64,000 nucleotides of DNA, taken from NCBI GenBank assembly GCA_020041925.1, contig CP083409.1; one strand, written 5' to 3'. Made by a program: the position numbers and the translations under genes. This document shows positions 55,784-63,540 of the stretch, piece by piece. This stretch comes from Faucicola osloensis_D. GTDB taxonomy: Bacteria > Pseudomonadota > Gammaproteobacteria > Pseudomonadales > Moraxellaceae. The notes beneath the pieces were generated by a model that was given only the letters and a program-made list of their open reading frames with translations, did not search any database and had not been told where the DNA came from. Numbering within the stretch: position 1 is the first letter of the stretch; each line of letters opens with the position of its first letter.

Positions 55784-56530
55784 TTAATCCAATAAGGTAT
55801 CCATTAAATCAATCATAAACTCGCCGTCTTCTTGGGTCATCGGCTCAAAACCGTCGCTCATCCCCAATTCTTGTAAGACTTGTTCGCCCTCTGCGGTGTC
55901 CTTTAAGCTTAATAAGGCATCGATAAATGGCTCACTGTCGGCAAAACTCTCTTTAACCAGTAACACATGGCTGATATCGCTCAAATCACTTTCAATCAAT
56001 ACCTGCATCTGCGATAAAGTCAAGCGTGACAAGCTATGATAAACTTCTGATAAAAAGAATGCGGCATCGGCTTCGCCTTTAATCAAATTACGCGCAGCGG
56101 CTTGGTAAGTCTCGGTAACTTTCCAAGTAATGTCCGTTTCTAACAAATCCACGGCTTCTAGCAGACGAAGCCCAATCAATTTGACATCACGGTTGTCTGC
56201 CATGGCAATGGTGCCGCCTGCTTTTAAATCATCAAGTGCTGCAATGCCACTGTCGGCTTTTGCAGCAATCACCATTTCATCAGATTTGCCCAGTGGACGC
56301 GCCACCGCGCGATAACCTTGCTCCCGAATCATTGTCGCTGCGTCAAAGGGATTGGCATAGATAATATCCACGTTTTGGGCTTGGATTAAGTCGTTTTGTT
56401 CATGCGCAGACGCGGGTGTCAGTAAGTGAATGTGAATACCGGATTTTTTTTGTAGCAGTGTATTGAGCATATGCCACCCTGCAAAACGCTCAGGCGCGAA
56501 GTCAGGCGCAATGAGTAAATTAATTGTCAT
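55784..56530 (-). CDS. PhnD-like substrate-binding protein without export signal
   Basis: 248 aa. The fold is that of phosphonate/phosphite-type periplasmic binding proteins (PhnD): TINLLIAPDFAPERF start, VDIIYANPFDAATMIREQGYRAVARPLGK, ALDDLKAGGTIAMADN and an EADAAFFLSEVYHSL segment. It begins at the first strand of that fold with no signal peptide, so it should stay in the cytoplasm and act as a ligand sensor rather than a transport component; no permease is near. Its ATG shares one base with the PAS-gene stop (TAATG), so the two are translationally coupled. Confidence 0.8.
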   Translation of the reverse strand: MTINLLIAPDFAPERFAGWHMLNTLLQKKSGIHIHLLTPASAHEQNDLIQAQNVDIIYANPFDAATMIREQGYRAVARPLGKSDEMVIAAKADSGIAALDDLKAGGTIAMADNRDVKLIGLRLLEAVDLLETDITWKVTETYQAAARNLIKGEADAAFFLSEVYHSLSRLTLSQMQVLIESDLSDISHVLLVKESFADSEPFIDALLSLKDTAEGEQVLQELGMSDGFEPMTQEDGEFMIDLMDTLLD

Positions 56531-57024
56531 TAGGCTTGCTCCTCTAGCATTTTGCGATACAGTGCTTCAGCTTGCGCGATTTTGCTGCGTGATGGTTTGC
56601 GTCGTACCGAGGTATAGCCAACCGTTTCGCCATGGCGGATATTGGGCACAGCTGTCGCATACACCCAGTAATAGCTACCATCTTTGCACAAGTTTTTGAC
56701 ATAGCCATGCCATTTTTTGCCCGCTTCGACTGTTTGCCACAAGTCTTTAAAGGCGGCTTTTGGCATTTGTGGATGTCGCAAAATATGATGCGGCGCGCCA
56801 ATTAATTCATCACGGCTATAGCCACTGATATCCACGAAGGCGTCATTGGCGTGGGTGATAATGCCATCTAAATCCACGCGTGAAACGATAAGTTTGCCAT
56901 CGGGGTAAGGTAGCTCGTTTTCGGTGGTATAAACGACACGACTTAAGCCATCTGAGTAAGTCAGACGATGCGCTGTGGCACCGCCAGCAGGTTGGTCCAT
57001 ATCGGGTAATTGTACGGATTTCAT
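56530..57024 (-). CDS. Stand-alone Aer-type PAS domain protein
   Basis: 164 aa containing one PAS domain whose core (ANDAFVDISGYSRDELIGAP, then HHILRHPQMPKAAFKDLW, then KNLCKDGSYYWVYATAVPN) closely follows the FAD-binding PAS of E. coli Aer (HANDTFVQVSGYTLQEL, RHPDMPKAAFADMW, NGDHYWVRANAVP). It has no HAMP, signalling or output domain, so it must act through a partner; redox sensing is inferred from the resemblance. Second gene after the roadblock gene (96-bp gap), overlapping the PhnD-like gene by 1 base. Confidence 0.85.
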   Translation of the reverse strand: MKSVQLPDMDQPAGGATAHRLTYSDGLSRVVYTTENELPYPDGKLIVSRVDLDGIITHANDAFVDISGYSRDELIGAPHHILRHPQMPKAAFKDLWQTVEAGKKWHGYVKNLCKDGSYYWVYATAVPNIRHGETVGYTSVRRKPSRSKIAQAEALYRKMLEEQA

Positions 57025-57120
57025 TACCTCTCCTTATAAATTTTTGATGGATAAATTTTTGATTGAGTCACGGTTGCTAATATTAGTGATTGGCTGACAA
57101 AGTTAAACTGTTTGTAAGTT

Positions 57121-57483
57121 TTAGATAAGTTTTGATAAGGCTTCAGCCGCACGCTTCATATCCAAGAACACTAGACCCAATTTAGCATTTGGTTTGGTCA
57201 AAATGGTCAATACCGCTTCTGTACCCGATGCCGACATAATCACATAGCCTTTTTCGCCTTGCACCATAACGCGCTCGATACTGCCACGCGCTAGTTCTCG
57301 ACCTGCACGGTCACCCAGTGATAGTAGCGCCGCTGACATCGCACCGACACGGTCTTCATCAATGCCTGATGGCAAGGCTGACGCAATCATCAAACCATCG
57401 GTTGAAATCAGCGCAGAGGCTTCTACATCCGCTGAAGAGCTGTTTAGGTCATTTAAGATTTGTTGGAACATATCGGTACGCAT
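57121..57483 (-). CDS. Roadblock/LC7 domain protein (MglB-like)
   Basis: 120 aa, a single roadblock/longin-like domain: VEASALISTDGLMIASALP, DRVGAMSAALLSLGDRAGRELARG, IERVMVQGEKGYVIMSASG and AKLGLVFLDMKRAAEALSKL. Such proteins act as dimeric GAPs or scaffolds for small GTPases such as MglA, but no MglA is within the window. ATG 57483 is preferred (AAGG about 10 bases upstream); a further in-frame ATG at 57507 has no Shine-Dalgarno. First gene of the roadblock-PAS-PhnD-like set. Confidence 0.87.
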   Translation of the reverse strand: MRTDMFQQILNDLNSSSADVEASALISTDGLMIASALPSGIDEDRVGAMSAALLSLGDRAGRELARGSIERVMVQGEKGYVIMSASGTEAVLTILTKPNAKLGLVFLDMKRAAEALSKLI

Positions 57484-57500
57484 ATCAAGAACCTTTTTAG

Positions 57501-57560
57501 TAAACAAATTTAGAGGGTCAGTGAAAAATTTAGGGGTTAATGAACAAATTTACCGGTCAA
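57501..57560. repeat. 20-bp tandem repeat upstream of the roadblock gene
   Basis: Three 20-bp units at 57501, 57521 and 57541 with core ACAAATTTA and variable tails. It lies just upstream of the roadblock start. Confidence 0.75.
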
Positions 57561-57623
57561 AATACCCACAAGCTTGCACTCATCCAATCGGTATTAAACT
57601 CACTCGTCATTGTGGCGGGCAGA

Positions 57624-57665
57624 GTGTAAAAATAATGGTGCAAAAATAATCGTATAAAAATAACC
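57624..57665. repeat. 14-bp tandem repeat, 57.6 kb
   Basis: Three 14-bp units (57624, 57638, 57652), core GTGTAAAAATAATG. With the 20-bp array at 57501 and the terminator at 57901, this accounts for the structure of the 444-bp gap 57508-57951, which holds no gene I can see. Confidence 0.8.
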
Positions 57666-57900
57666 GTGCTCAAATAGATGACAAACGTTGTCCAGTGACG
57701 GTTTGATTAAGCGTCGCTCATGGGTAATTGATGCGGGTTAACAGTTTAGACGCTGTAGCGACTATTTAATCGCAAGTGATTGTCATATAACGTTTTGTTG
57801 CGCATATGATAACAGATTTGATGAAATTTTTACATTTTATTACAATACAATGAGACTGAAAAAATTTTAGTGAGCGTCTGTGATATTCACATAATAAAAA

Positions 57901-57928
57901 AAAGCCAAGGCGATGTCAGCTTGGCTTT
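57901..57928 (-). terminator. Terminator after the plsC-like gene
   Basis: AAAGCCAAG / CTTGGCTTT with a 10-base loop, T run on the minus strand, 24 bp past the stop. Confidence 0.85.
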
Positions 57929-57951
57929 ATAGTTAACAATAACCGTAACGA

Positions 57952-58830
57952 TTAAGGCTGTTTAGCGTGAAGCACTTGTTGGTGCAAACGCGCCAGTCCA
58001 TCCACCATGCGCTGCTGCAAGATAGCGGTAATTTCATTTCGGGTTTTACCCGTAGGGTCAATGGCTGCTAATGGCAACACATAGGCTTTGGCAGGGCGGT
58101 TATCAAGGACACGTTTGACGCTATCTATCAACCCAATATCGCCATAATACGGAATGTTTTGGTCAAGTTCGCCATCTTGGTTGACATAGCAAATCACAAT
58201 CGGTTGAATGAGCACTTGGCTGTCCATCGCAGACTGCAACAAGTTGCCATAAATACGTTTAATCGCTGTACCGTCTGTGGTCGTCGCTTCTGGGAAGAAA
58301 ACCACGGGTGAGCCTTGTGATAAAAACTCACTCATCTGCTCACTGATTTTACTAGTATCGCCTGAACCGCGCTGGATAAATAAAGTGTGGGCGGTGGTCG
58401 CCATCCAGCCAATCACCGGCCAATTCGCGATTTCCGCTTTGGACAAAAAGAAGGTCGGTACAATACTACCCACCACAGGGATATCTAGCCAAGAGATATG
58501 GTTGCTCGCCCATAGCGCGTGATGCGTCGGTATTGGCTCAAGTGCAGTCACCTCAATACCTAACGCTTTGAGCGATTTTTTACAAAATTTTTGAATCAGT
58601 TGGATGATTTGCTGATTATCGGGATTTGGTGTGTGGCTAATCTGCCACGCATAGCCTACCCCTGTTTGAATCGCTGCCATTAAATTCACAACGCGCTTGC
58701 TGCGTTGCCACTGGGTCGCCAAATTCTTTTTACTATAGGTAGCAGGTTGTCGCAGTTGTTTTGCTGTTTCGCTAAGTAGGCTACTGATCGTCAACGCCGA
58801 TGGCGCGGTTTTATGGTTAGATTTTTGCAT
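57952..58830 (-). CDS. 1-acylglycerol-3-phosphate O-acyltransferase family (PlsC/OlsA-like)
   Basis: Membrane-associated acyltransferase, 292 aa from ATG 58830; the frame is open to 58887. The catalytic His-x4-Asp is ASNHISWLD (about residue 115), and the second motif is FFPEATTTDG (in place of the common FPEGT). With the OlsB-like gene immediately upstream it may be OlsA, which adds the second acyl chain to lyso-ornithine lipid; a glycerophospholipid role is equally possible. A 14-bp tandem repeat lies upstream. Confidence 0.85.
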   Translation of the reverse strand: MQKSNHKTAPSALTISSLLSETAKQLRQPATYSKKNLATQWQRSKRVVNLMAAIQTGVGYAWQISHTPNPDNQQIIQLIQKFCKKSLKALGIEVTALEPIPTHHALWASNHISWLDIPVVGSIVPTFFLSKAEIANWPVIGWMATTAHTLFIQRGSGDTSKISEQMSEFLSQGSPVVFFPEATTTDGTAIKRIYGNLLQSAMDSQVLIQPIVICYVNQDGELDQNIPYYGDIGLIDSVKRVLDNRPAKAYVLPLAAIDPTGKTRNEITAILQQRMVDGLARLHQQVLHAKQP

Positions 58831-58914
58831 AAGGTAAATATGTGAGTGAAAAATTGTGGATGTAGTATAGCAAATTATTGGGCACACGGCTTACTGCGTC
58901 TGTTTGAGTTTTAG

Positions 58915-58998
58915 CAATAACCCAATAGCAATCACTAAGTAACAATAACCGAGTAATAATAACCGACTAATAATAACTAAGTATCAATCACTCAATAA
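58915..58998. repeat. 14-bp tandem repeat, six units, olsB-plsC gap
   Basis: Six contiguous 14-bp units (58915, 58929, 58943, 58957, 58971, 58985) with consensus CAATAACCNAGTAA. It fills the space between the olsB-like stop (59061) and the plsC-like start. It is not coding. Confidence 0.85.
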
Positions 58999-59060
58999 CA
59001 GTGACCAAACCCGGTTTATCTTGGTTAAGATTAGCACTTTTGCCTTTATCAATAAACAAG

Positions 59061-60059
59061 TTAGTGCAAATAGTGCTGATAGCGCGGTTTGACTTGTTCA
59101 AACGGCAACCAAACAAACACATCAGCACAGTCAAACTCAGGGTCATAACAAGCCGCTGCGCCAACACTACAGCCCATTTTGACGTACATTTTTAACAGTG
59201 CTGGCAAGGCAAAATTTTGCGGATTCGCCAAGTCCACATCAGCCACTTGCGCCAAATCGATAGCGGATAATTTGTCTTCTGGCAATTTACGGGTCACTTT
59301 GACATCTAGCTTGGTACTATCAAGCTGATGATCTAACCAGTTTTGCACATTGCTCTCTTCCATCGGAACTGAGGCACAGCCCATAAACGCATTGACATTG
59401 TAAGCTTTGGCAACTGCCGCGATGGATTCCCACAGATGATTAATCGTGGTAATACCTCGGTAATCTGGGTGCACACAGGTGCGACCGATTTCTAGCACAT
59501 TATACGGGTAATCATCGAGCAAGCGACCCAGCCTAAACTCATGCTCGCTATAAAACTGCCCAGCTTTTATCGCGCCGTTTTTATCCAATAATCGGGTGGT
59601 TGCCACCGCGAGTGGTTGCCCAAAGCTATCTTGCCGAGTTTCGTCATACACCACCACATGGGTACAATAATTATCAAAATCATCCCGATCTAGCGGCTGC
59701 TCTGAGCTTGGATGAAATCCCGCAAAACTTACTGAAAACGCTTGGGTAAAGGTCAAAGTACGTAGGCGCTGGGCATTGAGTAAATGCTGCTCGTTTTGTA
59801 GCGAAAACTTATCCTCACTCACGTTAATCATCACTGACTTAAATAACGGGCGATGACGCGCACTTGTGCGGCTAAGCGTTGGCTTCACCAGCGGTGCTAG
59901 GGTCTCGACCACAGCCATATCAGCAAAATTATGTGCCAGCAACTGCGCAATTAACTGGGTATTAAAAAGACTATCAACAGGATAAGTGGCGATATCTTCG
60001 TATAATTTGGCGCCGTTATTTTGTGCTACAAAATTAGTTTGTTCTACAAAATCAGTCAT
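59061..60059 (-). CDS. GNAT-type ornithine N-acyltransferase (OlsB-like)
   Basis: 332 aa. It has the OlsB/hemolysin-like acyltransferase segments: FYSEHEFRLGRLL, LEIGRTCVHPDYRGITTINHLW, MGCASVP and, near the end, PALLKMYVKMGCSVGAAACYDPEFDCADVFVWL. OlsB joins a 3-hydroxyacyl chain from acyl carrier protein to ornithine to make lyso-ornithine lipid. The N-terminal 70 residues are additional. Directly upstream of the plsC-like gene; the two together fit an ornithine-lipid pathway, by inference. Confidence 0.82.
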   Translation of the reverse strand: MTDFVEQTNFVAQNNGAKLYEDIATYPVDSLFNTQLIAQLLAHNFADMAVVETLAPLVKPTLSRTSARHRPLFKSVMINVSEDKFSLQNEQHLLNAQRLRTLTFTQAFSVSFAGFHPSSEQPLDRDDFDNYCTHVVVYDETRQDSFGQPLAVATTRLLDKNGAIKAGQFYSEHEFRLGRLLDDYPYNVLEIGRTCVHPDYRGITTINHLWESIAAVAKAYNVNAFMGCASVPMEESNVQNWLDHQLDSTKLDVKVTRKLPEDKLSAIDLAQVADVDLANPQNFALPALLKMYVKMGCSVGAAACYDPEFDCADVFVWLPFEQVKPRYQHYLH

Positions 60060-60471
60060 CTTACTGTTACCTATGGTGGTTTTTGCTATGGCATTAGCCA
60101 GCTGCTGAGCGAAAAATGCCTTAGCTTGTCACTGACTCATTCTCAACGCTACAAAGTCGCCATCATCCGATTTGATAGTAGTCTGCATGAGGTCAGTATG
60201 CGTGACACCCGTGTCGTTTCAATGACGTTTTCATGGCAAAACCATGACCAAACCTGCGCCTTTACCCCCGTTTTAAGTTACTAATTGTAAATTTGATTAA
60301 AAGTTCTGCAAAAAAACCTTATATTGATATGCATAATCCATCTATCGTGTCTAGCGCTTTTCTAATGCGGCTATCGACTATTTAAGCGAATGTTTAACTT
60401 AATAGACTTAAATAGTAATAGTACACTTATAAATAGACACATTTTTACACTCACAACGAAAGGATAAATCA
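60060..60471. promoter_or_regulatory. Divergent gap between olsB-like and hflX with small palindromes
   Basis: 412 bp without a convincing gene (an 87-codon frame at 60021-60284 looks random). Two short inverted repeats are present: GACAC-CC-GTGTC at 60204-60215, and TCATGG (60231-60236) with CCATGA (60242-60247). They could be operators for either divergent gene. hflX has an AAAGGA Shine-Dalgarno at 60459-60464. Confidence 0.4.
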
Positions 60472-61839
60472 TTGGAGTATTTTGAGCGTTATGAAGGTGG
60501 TGAAAAAGCCATCTTAGTCCATTTAAATATTACCCATCTCAATGACCCAGACGATTTGGAAGAATTTGAATTGTTGGTGGATTCGGCAGGGGCACAAAAA
60601 CAAGCCTTGGTCACAGGTACGCGGTCTAAGCCTGACGCCAAATACTTTGTGGGTACGGGTAAAGCCGAAGAAATCGGGGAACTTGTCAAGCAATATGAGG
60701 CAGATATTGTCATTTTTAACCATAGTTTGACCCCATCGCAGGAGCGCAATATTGAGCGCTTGGTGCAGTGCCGTGTGCTTGATAGAACGGGTCTTATCTT
60801 GGATATTTTTGCCCAGCGTGCGCGAACCTACGAAGGTAAACTGCAAGTTGAACTTGCCCAGCTTAATCACTTAGCGACTCGCTTGGTACGCGGCTGGACG
60901 CACTTGGAGCGCCAAAAAGGCGGTATTGGTCTGCGCGGTCCAGGCGAAACCCAGCTTGAAACCGATAGACGCTTGTTACAGGTGCGTGTCGGGCAACTCA
61001 AAGCCAAGCTTGATAAGGTCAAACAAACCCGCGCACAAGGTCGTGCCAAACGCCAAAAATCCTCGGTGCCGACAATTTCACTGGTCGGTTATACCAATGC
61101 GGGTAAATCAACCTTATTTAATACCCTGACCCATGAAAATATCTATGCCGCCAATCAGCTATTTGCGACGCTTGACCCGACGCTACGGAGTGTGTCATGG
61201 TCGGGCGTGGGTAAGGTGGTACTTGTCGACACGGTCGGTTTTGTTCGCCATTTGCCGCATGAGCTAGTGGAAGCATTTCATGCCACGCTAGAAGAAACCT
61301 TAGAGGCAGATTTGTTACTGCATGTTATTGATAGTCACCGTGAAGACATGCATGAGCAAATCGCCGCGGTACAATCCGTGTTAGCGGAAATTGATAATCA
61401 AGTGCCTGTGCTAAATGTGTTTAATAAAATTGATCTCACAGGTGAACCGCCACATATCGGTTATAGTGATAAAGCCAAGCCCAATCGGGTGTATGTCTCT
61501 GCCCATGAGCAATTAGGTATCGAGCAACTTACCCTTGCCGTGCAGCAGTTATTGGTGGGTCAATTACAGCGGTTTGAATTAACCTTACCGGCCAATTTTG
61601 GACAATTGCAACACGAACTGCATAAGTTAGAAGTGATTGAAGACCTCAGCTACGATGAAACGGGTCAAACCAAACTGACTGCAATGATGTCGGTGGACAA
61701 GCTTAAGCAGTTGTTGGGTGAATTTGGTATCGCACCTGAAGAAGTATTGCCGCAAGCACAAGCCAAACTGCTTGCGCCAGTGCTTGAGCCATTTGAACAA
61801 CTACTACAGCTGCCATTGGATACCGTCAACGAGACATAA
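60472..61839 (+). CDS. hflX: Ribosome-associated GTPase HflX
   Basis: GTPase that splits stalled ribosomes under heat stress. N-terminal HflX domain with LVTGTRSKPDAKYFVGTGKAEEI, GGIGLRGPGETQLETDRR, then the G domain: G1 GYTNAGKST, G3 DTVGF, G4 NKID. TTG 60472 is the start, supported by AAAGGA 7 bases upstream; there is no ATG in a comparable position. 455 aa. The usual neighbour hfq is not present upstream. Confidence 0.95.
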   Translation: MEYFERYEGGEKAILVHLNITHLNDPDDLEEFELLVDSAGAQKQALVTGTRSKPDAKYFVGTGKAEEIGELVKQYEADIVIFNHSLTPSQERNIERLVQCRVLDRTGLILDIFAQRARTYEGKLQVELAQLNHLATRLVRGWTHLERQKGGIGLRGPGETQLETDRRLLQVRVGQLKAKLDKVKQTRAQGRAKRQKSSVPTISLVGYTNAGKSTLFNTLTHENIYAANQLFATLDPTLRSVSWSGVGKVVLVDTVGFVRHLPHELVEAFHATLEETLEADLLLHVIDSHREDMHEQIAAVQSVLAEIDNQVPVLNVFNKIDLTGEPPHIGYSDKAKPNRVYVSAHEQLGIEQLTLAVQQLLVGQLQRFELTLPANFGQLQHELHKLEVIEDLSYDETGQTKLTAMMSVDKLKQLLGEFGIAPEEVLPQAQAKLLAPVLEPFEQLLQLPLDTVNET

Positions 61840-61872
61840 CTTGTTATCTATTTAACAATATAATAATAGTAG

Positions 61873-61909
61873 ACCTGCATCAAAATTTAAGTTGATGCAG
61901 GTTTTTTTT
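61873..61909 (+). terminator. Strong terminator after hflX
   Basis: ACCTGCATCAA / TTGATGCAGGT, 11-bp perfect stem, 8-base loop, eight T. Confidence 0.92.
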
Positions 61910-62108
61910 GGCTAAATAAATGACCGTAAAGTCCGATAAACTGCGCCTATTGACTATAAGTTGGTTAAATCTTAAAAATATATTCGTCAATTTGTCATTC
62001 TTTTGTCATGTCGCCCATTACGCTATCAGATTTTCTTCAGTTATTTTGAGGGTTATTTGAGTTTATTTTTTATCAATATCAATAATTTAGGTTATTTTCC
62101 CCAATTTA

Positions 62109-62129
62109 TGTGGATAACCATGTGGATAA
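62109..62129 (+). promoter_or_regulatory. Two perfect DnaA boxes in an AT-rich gap
   Basis: TGTGGATAA occurs twice, at 62109-62117 and 62121-62129 (12-bp period), both identical to the consensus DnaA box read on this strand. The surrounding 700-bp gap (61910-62605) is AT-rich and contains no gene I can see; an inverted repeat AATTGGTTA / TAACCAATT lies at 62178-62200. Confidence 0.6.
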
Positions 62130-62177
62130 CTTATGACTTGACAACAATAAACCGCATATCACTATAGGTTATCTCTA

Positions 62178-62200
62178 AATTGGTTATTTTTTAACCAATT
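62178..62200. repeat. Short inverted repeat in the hflX-transglycosylase gap
   Basis: Perfect 9-bp stem AATTGGTTA / TAACCAATT with a 5-T loop. A weak terminator, or simply a palindrome in AT-rich DNA. Confidence 0.6.
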
Positions 62201-62605
62201 ATTTTAGTTATATAAATCATAGAGTTATAGTTTTTTGCAAAGTGCAAGCAAAAAATTTTACTTTTTTTTTTAAGTTTTAAGGCTTGAAAATTTGATAATT
62301 TTTATGGCTAAAAATTTTGAACCCTTGTCTTTCTAATCCTTCGTATCCAGCCCAAAAGTTCTACAAGTTTTTTGGCAATTGATTCCCTTTTTTCCCCTTA
62401 TCTGATTTTTTGTAAACTTTAACCAGTTTTTGACAGATTTATGGTATATTTCATGCCAATTCTTTTATAATATTGTTATCAAATGTCATTGAAACATAAC
62501 GAATTTTATCTTTTTATGTCAGTTTAAAACGTTACGCTCACCTCAAATTCTATAGTCATCTGCTTTACCGTGACGTATTGTCAAAAATTTAACATAGGTA
62601 TATTT

Positions 62606-63370
62606 ATGGTATTGTTTGCAAAGAAACCTCGCCTACCTTATTTGCTATCGGCTTCCCTATTGTCATTGGGCAGTTTGGCAAGTATGGATGCAGCGAACGC
62701 TGGCAATATGTATGTGTTTAAAGATAGCAATGGTCAGGTACTGTTGACCAATGTAGTCAGCAACAATCGCCCTGCAGGAAATAATTTCCAAAATTTTACC
62801 AAAAAAGTCAAAGTCACTTATTACGCGGATACCAATGTGCATAGTTATAGCAATTGGGGCGCCAATGAAGCTGCCGTACCTGCTAGTGCGCGTGGCAACA
62901 AAAATAGCTACGATAGCATGATTGTGGCTTCTGCGCTGCGTCATGGGGTTGACCCTGCATTGATGAAAGCCATGATGCATACTGAATCAGGTTTTAATCC
63001 CAATGCACGCTCACCTGTTGGGGCACAGGGGTTAATGCAATTAATGCCTGCGACAGCTAGGCGGTTTGGTGTGTATAACGCTTGGAACCCTGCCGAGAAC
63101 ATCGAAGGCGCGGCAAAATATTTGAAATTTTTACAAAACCGTTTTGGTAATGTTCAGCATGTGATAGCGAGCTATAATGCCGGTGAAGGCAACGTCAGTA
63201 AATACGGCGGTATTCCCCCATTTCGTGAAACTCGTGACTACGTACAACGTGTGTTAAGCCGCTACAACAACTTATATCGCAATGACCCCAACCTGCGCTC
63301 TAGTACTAGCAGCAATGGCTTTCAAAATGTTAGCTATAATTCATCGAATCCTTATACGATTGTCCGCTAA
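62606..63370 (+). CDS. Lytic transglycosylase with SLT domain
   Basis: 254 aa. A signal peptide (to about residue 33, ANAGN) is followed by a DUF4124-like segment (MYVFKDSNGQVLLTNVV, 35-51), then a soluble lytic transglycosylase domain: catalytic Glu127 in MMHTESGFNPNA, GAQGLMQLMPATARRFGV, and SYNAGEGNV. Cuts peptidoglycan in the periplasm with anhydromuramic ends. ATG 62606 follows AGG; a GTG at 62570 lies 12 residues earlier. Long 5' gap. Confidence 0.9.
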   Translation: MVLFAKKPRLPYLLSASLLSLGSLASMDAANAGNMYVFKDSNGQVLLTNVVSNNRPAGNNFQNFTKKVKVTYYADTNVHSYSNWGANEAAVPASARGNKNSYDSMIVASALRHGVDPALMKAMMHTESGFNPNARSPVGAQGLMQLMPATARRFGVYNAWNPAENIEGAAKYLKFLQNRFGNVQHVIASYNAGEGNVSKYGGIPPFRETRDYVQRVLSRYNNLYRNDPNLRSSTSSNGFQNVSYNSSNPYTIVR

Positions 63371-63389
63371 CAACCATGTCTATAAGCCC

Positions 63390-63416
63390 AAAGCCAGTCT
63401 AATACTGGCTTTTTTT
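63390..63416 (+). terminator. Terminator after the lytic transglycosylase gene
   Basis: AAAGCCAGT / ACTGGCTTT, 5-base loop, T run. Confidence 0.9.
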
Positions 63417-63540
63417 ACGTTACAAATTTATGCTACTTTCCCCTTTAATTTGTTGCATTAGACGCTATTATACTAAATATCATAGTCAACTTAGTGTTGA
63501 TAAGTATATTTAATCGTTTGATTATCTTTAGGAAACCGTC

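Noticed and set aside
58915..58998. CRISPR array
   Set aside because: Units are 14 bp and contiguous, with no spacers and no cas genes.
60021..60284. 87-codon plus-strand ORF
   Set aside because: Begins inside the opposite-strand OlsB-like gene; composition looks random; no Shine-Dalgarno.
61910..62605. Chromosome origin (oriC)
   Set aside because: Only two DnaA boxes and no dnaA, dnaN, rpmH or mnmG beside the gap; kept as a DnaA-box observation.
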